Part shown: piece after piece, positions 62,509-64,000 of the stretch
How the letters are laid out: each line of letters opens with the position of its first letter
How positions within the stretch are numbered: position 1 is the first letter of the stretch
Assembly: GCF_003605435.1 (NCBI RefSeq)
Contig: NZ_QXQB01000004.1
Coordinates: forward strand, 620,001-684,000
Direction of reading: 5' to 3'
DNA from: Paenibacillus pinisoli
GTDB taxonomy: Bacteria; Bacillota; Bacilli; Paenibacillales; Paenibacillaceae
Length of the DNA stretch: 64,000 nucleotides
Notes under the pieces: model-generated
Seen by the model: only the letters and a program-made list of their open reading frames with translations
Told to the model about the DNA's origin: nothing
The model's database searches: none
Program-made: the position numbers and the translations under genes

Positions 62509-63764
62509 GTTTATTAGACTTTAGCAGTGATGCGTTTATGGTTGCCTTTTTTCTATATTGCTTTGCATTCCTATTCTATGTCATTGCAATAGCGGGCAAG
62601 AAGTGGAGCAACCGCGATCCCAAGGCGCATGAGAAGCGCTGGGGCCGAATCGCATTTATCGTGTCGACCGCAGGTCTGGTCGCACATTTGACCTTCTTCT
62701 TTACACGCTGGATCGGAAGCAAGCAAATCCCGACCAGCAATATGTATGAGTTCATGACGTTCCTTGGCATGGCGATAATGATTGCTTACACTATCGTTTA
62801 TGCCATGTACCGCAAGCCGCTGCTCGGCATGTTTGCGATACCGCTTACCATTATCATTATCGCTTACGCTTCTGTATTCCCGCAGGAGGTTCAGCCGCTT
62901 ATCCCGGCATTGAACTCTGTGTGGCTGAAAGTTCACGTTACGACGGCCGCTCTTGGCGAAGCCTTTTTCGCTGTCGGCTTTGCAGCCGGTCTTATGTATC
63001 TGCTTCGTGTCGTGAACTTCACGGACAAGACGAAGGAAGCAAGACGCGCGCAATTCTGGGTCGAATTCACACTCTATTCGATTGTCGTCATTATCGGCTT
63101 TATCGTTGCGGTCTTCGGATTCCGTTTTGCAGGCTATGAAGCATCGTTTACGGAAGAGAAAGTGCTGATTGACAATAAAGGCCAGGAATCTACGATTGTA
63201 GAGACCGTGAATTACTATTTGCCGCCGATTGTACAGCCTTACAATAGCCAGATCGTTGAGGTTCAGTCGTTCATCGGCATGGACAAGCCGTTATTCGAAG
63301 CGCCTCACTGGATGAACGGCGTTAATGCAGGCAGAAAGCTGAATACGGTTGTATGGTCGATTATTGCCGGTACGCTTCTGTACGGCGCATTGCGGTTGAT
63401 CTTCCGCAAGCGTCTTGGCGCAGTCATCCATCCTGTGATGGAAGGCATTGATCCGGATGATTTGGATGAAATCAGCTATCGCGCCATTGCAATCGGCTTC
63501 CCGATCTTTACGCTTGGCGGGCTTATCTTTGCGATGATCTGGGCGGAGATCGCCTGGGGCAGATTCTGGGGCTGGGATCCGAAGGAAGTATGGGCGCTTA
63601 TTACATGGCTGTTCTACAGCGCGTATCTCCATTTCCGCTTGTCCAGAGGCTGGCAAGGATTGCGTTCCTCGTGGCTTGCGGTTATCGGGTTCGTTATTGT
63701 TTTGTTCACGCTGATAGGGGTTAACCTCATTATTGCAGGCTTGCATTCCTATTCCGGTGTATAA
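62505..63764 (+). CDS. resC: Cytochrome c biogenesis protein ResC (CcsA)
   Basis: Haem-handling partner of ResB. The 419-aa protein has about eight transmembrane helices and the tryptophan-rich haem motif WGRFWGWDPKEVWALITW, with flanking conserved His in KVHVTTAAL and the final helix region. An extracellular insert (about 215-270) precedes it. GGAGGG before GTG 62505. Confidence 0.94.
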   Translation: MSLLDFSSDAFMVAFFLYCFAFLFYVIAIAGKKWSNRDPKAHEKRWGRIAFIVSTAGLVAHLTFFFTRWIGSKQIPTSNMYEFMTFLGMAIMIAYTIVYAMYRKPLLGMFAIPLTIIIIAYASVFPQEVQPLIPALNSVWLKVHVTTAALGEAFFAVGFAAGLMYLLRVVNFTDKTKEARRAQFWVEFTLYSIVVIIGFIVAVFGFRFAGYEASFTEEKVLIDNKGQESTIVETVNYYLPPIVQPYNSQIVEVQSFIGMDKPLFEAPHWMNGVNAGRKLNTVVWSIIAGTLLYGALRLIFRKRLGAVIHPVMEGIDPDDLDEISYRAIAIGFPIFTLGGLIFAMIWAEIAWGRFWGWDPKEVWALITWLFYSAYLHFRLSRGWQGLRSSWLAVIGFVIVLFTLIGVNLIIAGLHSYSGV

Positions 63765-63791
63765 TAGAGCTAATGAAAGGAGTTGCTTGAC

Positions 63792-64000
63792 ATGTCCGAC
63801 TACGGAAATCGCATATTGGTCGTAGACGACGAGGAACGTATCCGCCGTCTTCTGAAAATGTATTTGGAGAAAGAAGGCTATGTCATCGATGAAGCTGAGG
63901 ACGGGGAGACTGCCTTAAGGCTGGCATCCAATACCGACTATGCGCTAATCTTGCTCGATGTCATGCTGCCGGGAATCGACGGAGTGGAAGTTTGCTCCCG
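63792..64000 (+). CDS. resD: Response regulator ResD (3' end beyond window)
   Basis: The 69 visible codons form the first half of a receiver domain: ILVVDDEERIRRLLKMYLEK and LILLDVMLPGIDGVEV with the phosphoacceptor Asp. Position after resABC identifies ResD, the OmpR-type regulator of aerobic/anaerobic respiration with ResE. AAAGGAG precedes ATG 63792. Confidence 0.9.
   Translation, partial: MSDYGNRILVVDDEERIRRLLKMYLEKEGYVIDEAEDGETALRLASNTDYALILLDVMLPGIDGVEVCS

Noticed and set aside
1-64000. rRNA, tRNA, CRISPR, transposase, integrase or phage genes
   Set aside because: None seen on either strand; XerD is the chromosomal housekeeping recombinase, not a mobile integrase.

Overview
The window is ordinary chromosome from an endospore-forming member of the Bacillota, most likely Paenibacillus or a close relative (Paenibacillaceae). 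This is inferred from gene content: spo0A, spoIVB, spoIIM, spoIIA/sigF, spoVA, dacB-spmAB and a Spo0E-family phosphatase are present. Gene order matches two Bacillus subtilis blocks (nusB-folD-xseAB-ispA-dxs-tlyA-argR-recN-spoIVB-spo0A, and spoIIA-spoVA-lysA-ppiB-rib-scpAB-dacB-spmAB-rluB-res), but with Paenibacillus-type additions. Most genes are moderately GC-rich and on the + strand. I saw no rRNA, tRNA, CRISPR array, prophage or transposase.

Layout. 1-12.1 kb: folate/isoprenoid/DNA-repair housekeeping genes leading into spoIVB and spo0A; the spo0A control region has four 0A boxes around a sigma-H-like promoter. 12.3-14.0 kb: a membrane diguanylate cyclase and two small minus-strand genes. 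14.2-19.9 kb: branched-chain 2-oxoacid dehydrogenase (lpd, E1 alpha, E1 beta, E2) followed by the octanoyltransferase lipB. 19.9-29.8 kb: two minus-strand micro-genes (a Prli42-like stressosome partner and an MciZ-like FtsZ inhibitor), a peptidase, nudF, spoIIM, fur, ald, yqzK-xerD, and the nucleoside genes deoB-punA-(spo0E-like)-pdp. 29.9-38.1 kb: a glycerol-3-phosphate locus with glpD, a HAD phosphatase, MgtC-like protein, an ATPase-less ABC importer, an MBL-fold hydrolase and the antiterminator glpP. Terminator-like hairpins lie before glpD, before the binding protein and between binding protein and permease. 38.1-39.2 kb: mostly non-coding, with degenerate repeats. 39.2-46.9 kb: dacF, spoIIAA-AB-sigF, spoVAA-AB-AF, lysA, ppiB. 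47.2-51.3 kb: FMN riboswitch and ribD-ribE-ribBA-ribH. 51.3-64 kb: scpAB, a DUF2953 gene, an AT-rich islet, ytfJ, dacB-spmA-spmB, rluB, resABC and the start of resD.

How it fits together. The most interesting region is the glycerol-3-phosphate locus. GlpP is known to act on terminators in glp leaders; here glpP ends a transport operon whose own leader and intercistronic gap carry similarly built hairpins, plus cre-like CcpA sites. This suggests an autoregulated uptake regulon for glycerol phosphate or glycerophosphodiesters. The second is the islet between DUF2953 and ytfJ: it encodes a DUF916-like membrane-anchored protein and a secreted CBM-WxL protein, a surface system better known from lactobacilli, enterococci and listeriae. 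It is preceded by a 30-codon relic of ytfJ.
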